From Kribbella albertanoniae (GTDB lineage: Bacteria > Actinomycetota > Actinomycetes > Propionibacteriales > Kribbellaceae), in contig NZ_SMKA01000010.1 in assembly GCF_004348455.1 (NCBI RefSeq), positions 1-64,000 of the forward strand: 64,000 nt of DNA, read 5' to 3'. Made by a program: the position numbers and the translations under genes. Shown here piece by piece: positions 26,245 to 35,868 of this stretch (its first letter is position 1; every line of letters starts with the position of its first letter). The notes under the pieces are model-generated. The model ran no database searches and had not been told where the DNA came from. It worked only from the letters and a program-made list of their open reading frames with translations.

Positions 26245-28815
26245 ATGCGACCGACCGTGGAACTGCTTGAGCGCGATCAGCCGATGGCTGACCTGATGGC
26301 TGCAGCCATCGCCGAGCACAGCTCCTTGATCTTGCTCCCTGGTGAGGCGGGTATAGGCAAGACGAGCATCGTGCACAGCTTCCTCAACCAACTGCCTGAG
26401 GAGGTAGACGCATACGTCGGAGCCTGTGACGACCTGTTGGCTCCACCAACCTTAGGACCACTGCGCGAGGCATTCCGCGGTCACGGCGGAGACCTCGAGG
26501 AGGCGCTTGCCGGCCAATCCATCGACAGAGTGTTCGACGAGCTGACCGCGATGTTCACCGGGCCAAGCCTGCACGTACTGGTCATCGAAGACGTCCACTG
26601 GGCCGACGATGTCACTGTCGACGTACTTCGGCACCTGGCCCGCCGCCTGGATCGGATTCGCGCGCTGATTCTGCTGACCTACCGTCCTGACGCGGTCGAG
26701 TCTCGAGGCGCTTTGAGAGCACTCCTCGGCGAGTCGGGTCGGCACATCACCCGAATCAAGCTCGGCCCGCTCTCGGCAGCAGGGGTTGAGACTCTCGCAG
26801 CGGGCTCGGGACACGATGCGCAGGAGGTCCATGCCCTCACCAAGGGCAATCCGTTCTACGTCACCGAGATTCTCTCCGGCCCGCTCGGCGTCGTTCCGGC
26901 CACGGTGGTCGACGCGGTGCTCGGCCGCTTTGCACAGCTGAGCGACGATGGCATACGAGCTCTCGAACTGCTCTCTGTAGTCCCGTCTCACCTGCAGTTG
27001 AGCATCGCCGAAGGGCTGCTCGGACCAGAAATCGAGGCCCTCGACGACGCCGAGCGGGTTGGCCTCGTGGTGTTGTTTCCGGACGGAATCGGGTTCCGGC
27101 ACGAGATCGCACGGCGAGCCATCGAGCAGCAGCTGCCCGGCATGCGGCGGCGCGCGCTCAACGCGTCACTTGTCGACGCCCTCCTGGCGGAGTCAGATCC
27201 CGACCTTCCGCGGGTGATTCACCACGCCGTGGCCGCAAGAGACGTCCCGACGATCCTCAAGTACGGTCCAGCGGTCGCTAGGGCCGCATCAGCCGCGGGA
27301 TCGCATCATGAGGCGGCAGCAACGTTCGGCGCTGTCATGCCGCACGCCGATCAGCTACCACTGGGAGAACGTGCTTCACTCCTGGACGACTACGCTTGGG
27401 AGCTTCATATCGCGCATCGATTCTTCGATGCTGTACAGGTCGGCGGCGAAGCAATCAGGTTGAGCAAGCAGGTTGGCCGGCCGGCGGAGCTCGCCGAGAC
27501 ACTGCTGCGAGTCTCCCGCAGCCACTACTTAGCCGGCGATACCCAGAAGGCGATGGCCGGGATCGAGCGGGCCGGCGAGCTCGCCGAGGGCGCTGGTTCG
27601 AGGGAGGCACTCGCCTCGATCTCGGCATATCGGTCGATGATCATCACCCTGGCCAGGCAGGGACATGCACCGGCCGAACTCCGCCAGGCCAGGAAGCTGG
27701 CACTCGAGGTCGGCCGCACCGATCTGGCCGCGTTGTGCCTCAACTATCTCGGTGTTACCTACGCATACGACGGAAATCCGGATGGACTGGAATGCATCCG
27801 CGACAGTCTGAAATCGGCGCTCGATTCTGGCGACCACGAATCGGCAGCTCGGGCATACACCAGCCTCGCAGCAGTGCTCTTCAGGGAAGACCGATTAGCA
27901 GAGCTCGCAAGCTGCTTAGCCGACGGCCTGACGTTCGTCGCGAACCACGGGATCTGGTCACATGCCTACGATCTCGAAGTCCATCAAGCACAGTTGGACC
28001 TTCGTCTGGGCATGATGGACGCTGCCGAGGACCGGCTCCGTCAGTTGATGGATGCTCCCGACGATCCGGGAATGTTCGCCGTCTACAGCATGCCCGTGCT
28101 CGGCCGAATTCTCGCGCGACGCGGCCTCCTCACCGACGCCGAGACGCTCCTCACCAGTGCATGGCGCCGCGCCTGGGCACAGGAATCACTGATTGGAATC
28201 CTGTACTCCGGGCTCGGTGGAGCGGAGTGGGCTTGGCTGAGCCAACGCAAAGAAGCGGCCGAGACGATCTATCTCAGAGCCATGGAGCGACCGGTTCCCG
28301 ACGGCCTGAGGCACATCATGGGCGAGATCTTCTTCTATCTGAGCAAGGCAGGCTTGCAGGTCGAGCCCTTCGAAGGTTGTCCGGAGGTATACACGGCAGC
28401 CATCACGGGAGACTGGGAGCGCGCGGCCGAACTGACGGAGAACACCTACGAGCATGCCCTCTTCGAGGCAACGTCCAGTGATGTCGATCGCGCTATGGCT
28501 GCCATCTGGAAACTCGATGACCTGGGCGCAAGGCCAGCCGCCGATCTGGCCAGGGCCGACTTGAGGAGGCTCGGCGTCACCCGCCTTCCACGTCGAAGCC
28601 CGGTACACACCAGAGCCAATCCTGTCGGCCTCACAGATCGACAGCTCGATGTCCTGCGACTACTCGCCAGCGCCAGGACCAACGCCGACATCGCGACTGA
28701 GTTGGTTCTGTCCCGGCGTACTGTCGATCATCATGTATCGGCAATCCTCCGCACACTCGGAGTATCGAGCCGGCGTGAGGCGGCCAAAATCGCAGCGTCA
28801 CTCGGCCTGGACTGA
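26245..28815 (+). CDS. LAL-family LuxR transcriptional regulator
   Basis: The 856-aa protein has the same architecture as the LAL at 17685. Walker A is PGEAGIGKTSI (about 32-42), Walker B is LVIEDVHWADD, TPR-like helices fill the middle, and the C-terminal HTH is GLTDRQLDVLRLLASARTNA / SRRTVDHHVSAILRTLG. At least four TTA codons are present (26452, 27529, near 27895 and near 27915), more than in its neighbours. The last 18 bp overlap a small convergent gene. The target is unknown, and the adjacent secreted protein is a candidate. Confidence 0.92.
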   Translation: MRPTVELLERDQPMADLMAAAIAEHSSLILLPGEAGIGKTSIVHSFLNQLPEEVDAYVGACDDLLAPPTLGPLREAFRGHGGDLEEALAGQSIDRVFDELTAMFTGPSLHVLVIEDVHWADDVTVDVLRHLARRLDRIRALILLTYRPDAVESRGALRALLGESGRHITRIKLGPLSAAGVETLAAGSGHDAQEVHALTKGNPFYVTEILSGPLGVVPATVVDAVLGRFAQLSDDGIRALELLSVVPSHLQLSIAEGLLGPEIEALDDAERVGLVVLFPDGIGFRHEIARRAIEQQLPGMRRRALNASLVDALLAESDPDLPRVIHHAVAARDVPTILKYGPAVARAASAAGSHHEAAATFGAVMPHADQLPLGERASLLDDYAWELHIAHRFFDAVQVGGEAIRLSKQVGRPAELAETLLRVSRSHYLAGDTQKAMAGIERAGELAEGAGSREALASISAYRSMIITLARQGHAPAELRQARKLALEVGRTDLAALCLNYLGVTYAYDGNPDGLECIRDSLKSALDSGDHESAARAYTSLAAVLFREDRLAELASCLADGLTFVANHGIWSHAYDLEVHQAQLDLRLGMMDAAEDRLRQLMDAPDDPGMFAVYSMPVLGRILARRGLLTDAETLLTSAWRRAWAQESLIGILYSGLGGAEWAWLSQRKEAAETIYLRAMERPVPDGLRHIMGEIFFYLSKAGLQVEPFEGCPEVYTAAITGDWERAAELTENTYEHALFEATSSDVDRAMAAIWKLDDLGARPAADLARADLRRLGVTRLPRRSPVHTRANPVGLTDRQLDVLRLLASARTNADIATELVLSRRTVDHHVSAILRTLGVSSRREAAKIAASLGLD

Positions 28816-28977
28816 GAACTCCTCGGCGAAGTGATGCGGCGACTGGCAAGTCGTCCGGATATGCAGCACTGGACCAGTCGTGCAGTACAGGACAAACCGA
28901 TCGACGACGGTCGCCGGCCCACCGCATTCCGGGCAGACCGGCTGCACGAGGGCCTTGCTGGCCAAGTCATCTGCCAT
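28798..28977 (-). CDS. Small Cys-rich (zinc-ribbon-like) protein
   Basis: The 59-aa protein starts MADDLASKALVQPVCPECGG and has CPEC plus later single Cys (LYCTT, TTCQSP) and two His near the C-terminus (SPHHFAEE). This suggests a small metal-binding knuckle, as in common uncharacterised actinobacterial proteins. GGAGAGG lies 4 nt upstream of ATG 28977. It is convergent with and overlaps the LAL gene by 18 bp. Confidence 0.7.
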   Translation of the reverse strand: MADDLASKALVQPVCPECGGPATVVDRFVLYCTTGPVLHIRTTCQSPHHFAEEFSVQAE

Positions 28978-29068
28978 CAGCCTCTCCGATCCGACGGTCG
29001 CGAGCTTGCAGAGACATACGCGGCCGACGTTAGATCGGTTCTCGTTCACTACGTCCCGAGGAGCGCGG

Positions 29069-29704
29069 CTAGCCCGCAACCACCTGTACGAAGGTCGAGC
29101 CGTATAACTGTCCCGTCAGTCGTTTCTGGAATGGCTGTAACGTGATTGCGTCACCGGTCTGCGTAAACACCAGATTCGTGAACAAGTTGACGAAATGGGT
29201 CGAGTTGCCGCTCGCGGTCACCACTTTCCAGCGCTGGCTCTTCGTCCCGTCACAGGTCCGCAGTACCACGCGAGCACCCATCGGGTCCCGTCCGTCCGGA
29301 TCAACTGCCGGCGTCCTCTCACGATCCTCCTCGATATCGGCACACGTCTCGGTTGCACGATTGACGATGCTTCTGGCACCCGGCTCGAGGCTTGACACGA
29401 TCGCCCACTGTCGGTCTCTCGGCGTGTTGGGGTCCCCGACCGTCGCCCCAGAGAACCGCCGATCCGGCACGAATGCCGGCACGAACGTGAGGGGCGAGTT
29501 GGACCTGCGGTCCGACGGGGCGAACTGGACCTTGTCGGCTCCCACGCCGATCTGGTAGGTCCTAAAGAAGATCGCAGTCGTCGATGCCGATGCAACTCTG
29601 GCGTCTGGGGTCGCGCCGGCTAGACCCGGAGCCGCAACTAGCGACACCGCGCACAGACCGACGACCGCGGCTGCACGTCGGGAGAGAACCTTCGATCGGA
29701 GCAT
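29069..29704 (-). CDS. Secreted beta-trefoil-like protein
   Basis: The 211-aa protein has a signal peptide (SRRAAAVVGLCAVSLVAAPG, cleavage near AGA) and repeats ending DRQWAIV and SQRWKVV, with paired Cys (ETCADIE, RTCDGT). It resembles the proteins at 2285 and 25527 in size and motif order. ATG at 29704 has AAAGGAA 6 nt upstream. It is divergent from the LAL regulator at 30139, and the strong hairpin at 29953-29991 lies between them. Confidence 0.8.
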   Translation of the reverse strand: MLRSKVLSRRAAAVVGLCAVSLVAAPGLAGATPDARVASASTTAIFFRTYQIGVGADKVQFAPSDRRSNSPLTFVPAFVPDRRFSGATVGDPNTPRDRQWAIVSSLEPGARSIVNRATETCADIEEDRERTPAVDPDGRDPMGARVVLRTCDGTKSQRWKVVTASGNSTHFVNLFTNLVFTQTGDAITLQPFQKRLTGQLYGSTFVQVVAG

Positions 29705-29952
29705 GGTCGTTCCTTTGCAGAAAGTAGTCGGACTTACAGCTCAGTACGCCGCCGCTACTTCAACCGGTTCCGCAGCGCGCGCAATAGTCACCCGCTCGTT
29801 GCCCCGGTCTGTCACTGAACCGATTCCGTGGATGGTGCGTACTGATGTACGGAGGCACGGCGACCCGCGCGCATGGCCGATGACTTGGCCTCACGAGTTG
29901 TCAGGCCCCCGCAGCGCGCGGAGCGGTCGTCAGGGACTCGGGTCTCCACTGC

Positions 29953-29991
29953 TGCTCCCGGGCGAGGCTCCTCAAGACTCGCCCGGGAGCA
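29953..29991. terminator. Strong hairpin in a divergent intergenic region
   Basis: TGCTCCCGGGCGAG and CTCGCCCGGGAGCA form a perfect 14-bp stem with an 11-nt loop. No gene ends here: the flanking genes at 29704 and 30139 both start outward. It is therefore an attenuator in the LAL leader, the terminator of an unseen short transcript, or the scar of a lost gene. Confidence 0.65.
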
Positions 29992-30138
29992 CCTACCAAC
30001 GGAACGGGCCGGGTTCAGTCGGCTATCCCCAATTCCGAATGCCAAACGCTTGCATGATTGCCTGACTGGGACGGGATGTCTCGCTAGACTTTCGCCGGGC
30101 ACTCGCTGCGCGTGTTGGACTATCGGGGCGGCTATTTC

Positions 30139-32730
30139 ATGGGTCTGTCGGCTGGCAATCTACTGCTCGAGCGGGAACATCAGCTCGAGGTCATGACGCG
30201 CGCCTTGGCCGCAGCCACGACGGGAGACGGCCGCTGCCTGCTAATTTCAGGAGAGGCCGGCGTCGGTAAGACCAGTCTGGTTGAGCGATTCATTCAATCC
30301 GTCGGCCCGGAGGTCAGGGTTTTGAGGGGAGCCTGCGACGATCTCTACGTCACCCGTCCGCTGGGTGCCTTCCGCGACGCGATGCGTGGCATGAGCGGGC
30401 CGTTGGCAACTGCTCTTGAATCTGCTGACCAGGAAGCCATTCTGAACGGCCTCGATGCCGAGTTCAGCGGACCTGATCGCGTGGTGTTGTTGCTCGAAGA
30501 CGTCCACTGGGCGGACGAGGCAACGATCGACCTGCTTCACTATCTGCTACGGCGGCTGAATCGCTGGCCACTCCTGATGCTGCTAACACTCCGGCCGGAG
30601 GATCTTTCTCGGCGGCAGGCTCTCCGCCGGCTGTTGGCCGTCGCTGTCGGCGACGCCGTGCACCGAGTCTCGCTAGACCCTTTGTCGTCCGCTGCCGTGG
30701 AGACGCTCGCTGCCGGATCCGGTTGGCGGCCACTGGACCTGGCGAAGCTGACAGGTGGAAACCCGTTCTACGTGACCGAGGTGCTGGCTGCGCCGCGTGA
30801 AGGTGTGCCGTTGTCGGTTCGCGATGTCGTCCTCGCCCGGGTAGCTCACCTTGATCCGGAGTCCATCGCCGTACTCGAACAGCTGTCGGTCATTCCGATG
30901 TCGATCGACACCGGTTTGGCTAGCGACCTACTGGGTGGCCGTCTGGAATTGGCCACCGCTGCTGAGAGCCTCGGCATGCTCGTCATACAAACCACACACG
31001 GCAGTCACACCATCGCGTTTCGGCATGAATTGGCCCGCCGCGCGGTCGAAAGCAGCCTCTCCGCGCTCCGACGTCGGCGTCTGAACCAGAGGGTTCTAGA
31101 CACCATGCTGGCATCTAGGACGCAGCCTGAGCTGGCCCGGCTGGTCCACCACGCGGTTGAGGCCGGCGCCATCGACAGGATCATCGAATTCGCGCCGGCG
31201 GCTGGATACGAGGCAGCCGAGGCCGGGTCGCATGACCAGGCCCTGATGCATTTCGAACTAGCGCTGCGCCACGCCGGATCGCTCAGCGAGCACGAAGTCA
31301 CTGAACTGCTCAGCGCCCACTGTTGGCAGCTGTACTTGGCTGGCCACTACTCGCAAGCAGTCTCAGTAGGCAAGGAGGCCGTCGAGCGTCTGCAGACGGC
31401 GGGAGACTCAATCAAGCTGGCAGAGGCGTTCGTCCGCCTCTCTCGTTGTCAGTACCTCGACGGTGACACCGATGGCGCGATCGAATCCGCAGACCGGGCC
31501 GTTGACGAGGCTGGGCGGACACCATCGCTCAGTGCCCAAGCAGCTGCTGTAACCGAGCAGAGCATCGTCGGAGTCTTGGCCGGCGTGGAGGGCGAGCAGG
31601 CCATCGCACGTCTGAGAGCAGCCCATGCAGTGGCCATAGAAGCTCGGCGAGATGACCTTGCGGCATTGAGCCTGAACTATCTCGGCGTCACCCTATGCAA
31701 TATCGGGGACCTCGACGGGCTGCGATACCTTCACCAGAGTCTGGCTGTAGCGACGGCGGCCAAAGCACACGAAGCCACGGGCCGGGCGTACATCAATCTC
31801 AGCCAGATGCTCTACCGGCTCGAGCGCTGGGACGAGCTGACGCAGATCATCGAGACTGGCCTCGAGTACACGCACGAACATGCACTTTGGGGCAACCTGA
31901 TGGATATCGAGTTGCATCGGGCAATGTTACTCGTACGCCGAGGCCAGTGGCAGGCTGCACAGTCGATCTACGCGAGAGCCCACATCGAGCTCTCCGACCC
32001 CGGACGCCAGAACCTCTATCTCCTGATGTTCGAGGCACGCCTTCTCGTCCGGAGCGGCCACCCAGAGGCTGAAGCGCGGCTGCGACTAGTTCGATCTGAG
32101 GCCGCGCGGCAGCAGTCGCCGGTAGGCATCTCGTACGCAGGCATCGCCACGCTCGAGTGGTGCTGGCTGCATGAGCACTCGGAGCAGGCAAGGCGGGCGT
32201 GGGCGGAACTCAATGACCTGAAAATCGGGCACGTTGCCATCCCGCTGCTTCGGCAGGCCAAGCGGCTCATGGACCTCATCGAGGGAGTAACTCCCGACGA
32301 TTGGTCAGAAGCTGCCGAGCGTTGGCGGCGGCTCAATGCAGATTACGACGAGGCGCTCGAGCTTGCCTCCTCCGGACTCCCTGGACCGACTACGGAGGCG
32401 TACCACATCTTTGCCGGCCTCGGCGCTGACCTGGCCGCACGTCGGGTACGCAGGCGATTGCGCATGCTCGGTGTCGCGAGCCTTCCGCGCGCCCAAGCCC
32501 CAGAGACTCGAGCCAACCCCGCGGGCCTGACCTCGCGTGAGCAGCACATTGCGACACTGGTTGCGGGCGGCATGACAAACTCGGACATCGCTGACGAGCT
32601 AGTCGTCTCGGTGCGGACCGTCGACCATCATGTGGCAGCAATCCTCCGCAAGCTCTCGGTGAGCTCGCGCCGCCACGTCGCTCAACGTGCCCACGACCTC
32701 GGGATCAGCCTGGATAACGATCCGCAGTAG
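30139..32730 (+). CDS. LAL-family LuxR transcriptional regulator
   Basis: The protein is about 863 aa. Walker A is SGEAGVGKTSL (about 37-47), Walker B is LLLEDVHWADE, a long helical-repeat middle follows, and the LuxR HTH is GLTSREQHIATLVAGGMTNS / SVRTVDHHVAAILRKLS. ATG at 30139 is chosen because it places MGLSAGNLLLEREHQL like its paralogs. A GTG at 30112 would add nine residues. A TTA codon occurs at 31927. A tiny secreted peptide gene follows on the opposite strand. Confidence 0.92.
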   Translation: MGLSAGNLLLEREHQLEVMTRALAAATTGDGRCLLISGEAGVGKTSLVERFIQSVGPEVRVLRGACDDLYVTRPLGAFRDAMRGMSGPLATALESADQEAILNGLDAEFSGPDRVVLLLEDVHWADEATIDLLHYLLRRLNRWPLLMLLTLRPEDLSRRQALRRLLAVAVGDAVHRVSLDPLSSAAVETLAAGSGWRPLDLAKLTGGNPFYVTEVLAAPREGVPLSVRDVVLARVAHLDPESIAVLEQLSVIPMSIDTGLASDLLGGRLELATAAESLGMLVIQTTHGSHTIAFRHELARRAVESSLSALRRRRLNQRVLDTMLASRTQPELARLVHHAVEAGAIDRIIEFAPAAGYEAAEAGSHDQALMHFELALRHAGSLSEHEVTELLSAHCWQLYLAGHYSQAVSVGKEAVERLQTAGDSIKLAEAFVRLSRCQYLDGDTDGAIESADRAVDEAGRTPSLSAQAAAVTEQSIVGVLAGVEGEQAIARLRAAHAVAIEARRDDLAALSLNYLGVTLCNIGDLDGLRYLHQSLAVATAAKAHEATGRAYINLSQMLYRLERWDELTQIIETGLEYTHEHALWGNLMDIELHRAMLLVRRGQWQAAQSIYARAHIELSDPGRQNLYLLMFEARLLVRSGHPEAEARLRLVRSEAARQQSPVGISYAGIATLEWCWLHEHSEQARRAWAELNDLKIGHVAIPLLRQAKRLMDLIEGVTPDDWSEAAERWRRLNADYDEALELASSGLPGPTTEAYHIFAGLGADLAARRVRRRLRMLGVASLPRAQAPETRANPAGLTSREQHIATLVAGGMTNSDIADELVVSVRTVDHHVAAILRKLSVSSRRHVAQRAHDLGISLDNDPQ

Positions 32731-32789
32731 AGCCCGAGCTCGCCGAGCATGGCCACGACAAACGGATCGACGGTCGGCTGGTCTTGAGC

Positions 32790-32978
32790 TTAGGGCCTCG
32801 GGCAAGCGTTCTGCTCGAAGTCGTGACATTCATCAAAGATGTCCCCCGCAAGGATTCGCCCATGCTCATCGCTCACGGAGAGGGCTGTCGCGGCTTGACT
32901 TGTAACGGACGAGGTAAGCACGGCAACCGAACATGCGAGTACTACGCTCGAGATCGTAGCCTTGAAAGTAGGACGCAT
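32790..32978 (-). CDS. Small secreted peptide
   Basis: The 62-aa product starts with a clear Sec signal (KATISSVVLACSVAVLTSSV, cleavage near SQA). It leaves a mature peptide of about 33 residues with two Cys (DECHDF, NACPRP) able to form one disulfide. A strong ribosome site AAGGGAG lies upstream of ATG 32978. No family was recognised. It may be a genuine secreted peptide or the surviving head of a beta-trefoil-like gene. Confidence 0.6.
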   Translation of the reverse strand: MRPTFKATISSVVLACSVAVLTSSVTSQAATALSVSDEHGRILAGDIFDECHDFEQNACPRP

Positions 32979-33092
32979 TTCTCACTCCCTTGAATTGAAA
33001 CAGCAGCCATCGCCTCGATTACTGCCCAACACTCACCATGGACACGCATTGAGAAGATGAGGAACCCCTCAGTCACAGCAGCCACCGACACA

Positions 33093-33338
33093 TTAGGAGC
33101 CTCGACGGACCACCACAGCGAAGGTAGGGAGGCTGACGGTTGGGCGTTCAGTCCACCGGTCGACCTCGGCCAGCTCTAGGGACCATGCAGCCAGTTCACC
33201 ACCTGACACCAGGCCGTCCGCCACCATCTGCTGCCGGGCTGCGGCACGCTCGGCCATCATGCGATACCGCAGAAGTTCCGAGTCGCTCAGCCGCAGCGCG
33301 TAGTTTATCGAGCTCGCTCCAATCGTTGCCACACGCAC
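33093..33338 (-). pseudogene. Methyltransferase remnant with the catalytic core deleted in frame
   Basis: A GTG-started frame reads NYALRLSDSELLRYRMMAER, the typical N-terminus of a class of SAM methyltransferases. Within a few residues it passes into QQMVADGLVSGGELAAWSLE and VDRWTERPTVSLPTFAVVVR, the C-terminus of the same class. The whole Rossmann core with the SAM-binding glycine motif, about 180-200 residues, is missing although the frame is kept. The product cannot methylate. Confidence 0.65.
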
Positions 33339-33802
33339 CCTGCCCGAAGGCGGACCTGCCAGTTCAATGGTCAAACCCAATACGCTCGCACTGCCGACAT
33401 CGGTTCGCCGGCTCTGTCGGGGTTGTCTCCCTGACCATTGATCAGGCGAGACAGACGCCAGGCACAACTGCGTGATGGGAGACCGGCGCTGCCTCATCTA
33501 TGCTGTGTGCGCAGTCCGAGGCACCATTCGGTTCTCATGGAACAGGAGCCTTAGGTCGTGTTAGAGCCGATGAGTCTGTCCTGGCCAGCATCGAACGCAG
33601 AGCGCACGAAGGAAGGTGCTACAGGAGCCCAGAGCCCGACCAGGCCCCGACTGGAAAGCATCGGCCACCCCGCGCTGAACGCCGCCATTCGCCACCATCG
33701 CGCTTCCTTTAGAACCGGCTCTGCATGATCGAGCTCCTTCGTAGCGAGACGGCATTTGCCCAGTAGCGACTACGACCGGCGGGGCTATCTGGTTCTTCCG
33801 AG
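33339..33802. other. Intergenic stretch without recognised gene
   Basis: No coding frame with natural composition or a ribosome site was found on either strand. The short frames here are antisense or low-complexity. Confidence 0.45.
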
Positions 33803-35092
33803 TTACGGCCGCGGATTGCTTCCGGACACCTCGACCGTCGTCGCGGACTCGTCCAACGCCTGCAGGCTGGTTATTCGACGCCTCCGAGGTGGGCCTGCCG
33901 CGGCGTTCCCTACAGCCAGGATCAGTCCGAGGCAGAACACGCCCGCCCAGAGGGCTCCTGTCCCAAACTGGTCGGCAACGAGACCGCCCACGGCCGGGCC
34001 GACGAACATCGCGCCGGTGAGGCCAAAGGCAAAGACGCCCAGATAGCGGGCTCGGGCATCGACCGGAGATAGCTCCACAGCCACAGCGGAGTTGGCCACG
34101 GTCATGAGCATCTCGCCAAGAGTCCAGACTGCAACAGTCAGCGCGTAGCCCCACAACGAGTCTACGAAGACAGCCGAGCCGAAACCGCAGCCGGCCAGAA
34201 GAACGGACACAGCCAACACGTGTTCACGACGAAACTGTCTGGTGACCTTCGGCAGGAAGAGCTGTCCTGCGACGATCAGAGCCATGTTCACCACGATGAC
34301 CTGTCCGTACGCCGTGACGTCCAGACCGTCATCGATGACCGAGACGGGCAGGATCTTGTTCGTCTCGATCATCGCCCAGCCCAGCAGGGTCAGACCGACG
34401 AAGATCATGAAGGTCCGATCTCGGAGAACCACCCCCAGACCGATCGGCTCAGATTGCTCCACCGGCGAGCTCGGCCTGGTTTCGGGCACCTTCACGGCGA
34501 GCAGGATGCTTGAGCACAGCAAGACACCGGCGTTCACTGCGAACAAGAGCATTGGCTCCGCCCTGACCAGGAATCCGGCCAGAACGGCTGCAATACCTGA
34601 GCCCAGGTTGAACGCCCAGTAGTTCAAGTTCAAGGCGCGAACGCGATCATCCGGCCTCACCACATCGATGATCGAGGCGGTGAACGCAGGCCTGACCATT
34701 CCCTGGAAGACCCCGAGGACCATGGCGATGCCGAGGATCAACAACTGGCTCGTCGCCAAGCCGAGAGAGAACATCGCCAGCGCAGCCAGAACAGAACCGC
34801 TCAAGGTGACCGGTCGCCGGCCCCACCTGTCCGCGAGTACGCCACCAGGCAGAGCCCCCAACGCCGTACCGATTCCACCCAGACCAACGACGAGTCCGGC
34901 GTACGAGGCGTCGAAGCCGCGAACCGCCAGGAGATACACGCCGAGGTACAACTGCGCGACAGCCCCTGTGCGGTTGATCAGCGATGCCGTCCACAAGTAC
35001 CAGAATGTCCGCGGCAGACCGCCTGCAGCGTCCGTCAGCCAGCGGCTCACAGGCCGACCGCGTGATCTGGAATCCTGGAGACGCGAATCCAC
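33803..35092 (-). CDS. MFS transporter
   Basis: The 429-aa protein has about 12 hydrophobic helices. The loop 2-3 signature GVLADRWGRRPVTLSGSV is present, and GQGMVRPAF-like sequence (FQGMVRPAFTASIID) follows. It resembles small-drug or metabolite exporters. GTG at 35092 has GAGG 5 nt upstream, and an internal GTG at 35050 is the alternative. It lies 45 bp downstream of the Lipoprotein_15 gene on the same strand. Confidence 0.88.
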   Translation of the reverse strand: MDSRLQDSRSRGRPVSRWLTDAAGGLPRTFWYLWTASLINRTGAVAQLYLGVYLLAVRGFDASYAGLVVGLGGIGTALGALPGGVLADRWGRRPVTLSGSVLAALAMFSLGLATSQLLILGIAMVLGVFQGMVRPAFTASIIDVVRPDDRVRALNLNYWAFNLGSGIAAVLAGFLVRAEPMLLFAVNAGVLLCSSILLAVKVPETRPSSPVEQSEPIGLGVVLRDRTFMIFVGLTLLGWAMIETNKILPVSVIDDGLDVTAYGQVIVVNMALIVAGQLFLPKVTRQFRREHVLAVSVLLAGCGFGSAVFVDSLWGYALTVAVWTLGEMLMTVANSAVAVELSPVDARARYLGVFAFGLTGAMFVGPAVGGLVADQFGTGALWAGVFCLGLILAVGNAAAGPPRRRRITSLQALDESATTVEVSGSNPRP

Positions 35093-35137
35093 GAATCCTC
35101 ACCGCGATCACTAGTCAGCCGCCAGGCGTCGATTGCG

Positions 35138-35689
35138 TCAGCTCTTCTTGATGACAGGCTTGCTGTCGGGCCTGATGACAGACCAGTTGCCGCCAACTCC
35201 TTCTCCCTTGGTGTCGGTTGCCGACTTGTCTTGCTTGAAGCGGTACAGCGGCCAGCCACCAAGAGTCACCTGAACAAGCCCATCCTTGCGTTTCACTGTT
35301 CCAACAAGGGATCTGTCGATCCCAGTCGCCTGGATCGGCGAGCCATCGGTCAACGCTGCGGGCCAGGTCTCCAGGCAGTCATACAGGCACCTGACCTCCG
35401 ATGGCTTGTGCGCATCGCCTTCGAACCGATATGCCGTCCAACCGTTAAGCGTGACGATCTGCGCCTGAGTTCCCTTGAACGTGGTGGTCTTCACTGCCAA
35501 CGAGATTGGACCAGGCTTGACAGTTGCACCATCATCTGACGCCGGAGAAGCGGGCTCCGTGTTACCTGTGGAAGGTGCGCTGGAGGGCGACGCCCCTGTC
35601 GTCGCGCCAGATCCGGCCTCTGTCGATGCGCTACAGGCTGCCAGGCTCAACATCGCCACGACGCTCAGGGCGCGCGCTGTCTGCTTCAT
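35138..35689 (-). CDS. Lipoprotein_15 (COG4315-type) secreted repeat lipoprotein
   Basis: The 183-aa protein has a lipobox (LSLAAC at residues about 14-19), then a Ser/Thr/Pro-rich linker and a two-part repeat. The first part is LNGWTAYRFEGDAHKP with CLYDCLETWPAAL, and the second is VTLGGWPLYRFKQDK ending in a short tail VIKK. This is the Pfam Lipoprotein_15 pattern, whose biochemical role is not settled. It is anchored outside the membrane. A second copy is at 40273 and a fossil at 21416. A GAGG-type ribosome site precedes ATG 35689. Confidence 0.88.
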   Translation of the reverse strand: MKQTARALSVVAMLSLAACSASTEAGSGATTGASPSSAPSTGNTEPASPASDDGATVKPGPISLAVKTTTFKGTQAQIVTLNGWTAYRFEGDAHKPSEVRCLYDCLETWPAALTDGSPIQATGIDRSLVGTVKRKDGLVQVTLGGWPLYRFKQDKSATDTKGEGVGGNWSVIRPDSKPVIKKS

Positions 35690-35868
35690 TTCTCAGGTCC
35701 TCTTCTTCGCTCACCGCGTTCGGCGGCGACCTATCGCAACGGAGCCGGCATGAGCATGCCGACAACTACCGCTACGACGACGGCCACCCGTTCGGTTCTT
35801 CGCGTATAGCCCTGTGTCGCTGGGGCAGCCGCTTAGAGCAGAGACACAAGACTGGCGCGACTCGTTGA

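Noticed and set aside
27396-28481. 361-codon plus-strand frame
   Set aside because: It lies inside the LAL gene in a different frame, is Arg/Gly-rich and has no ribosome site.
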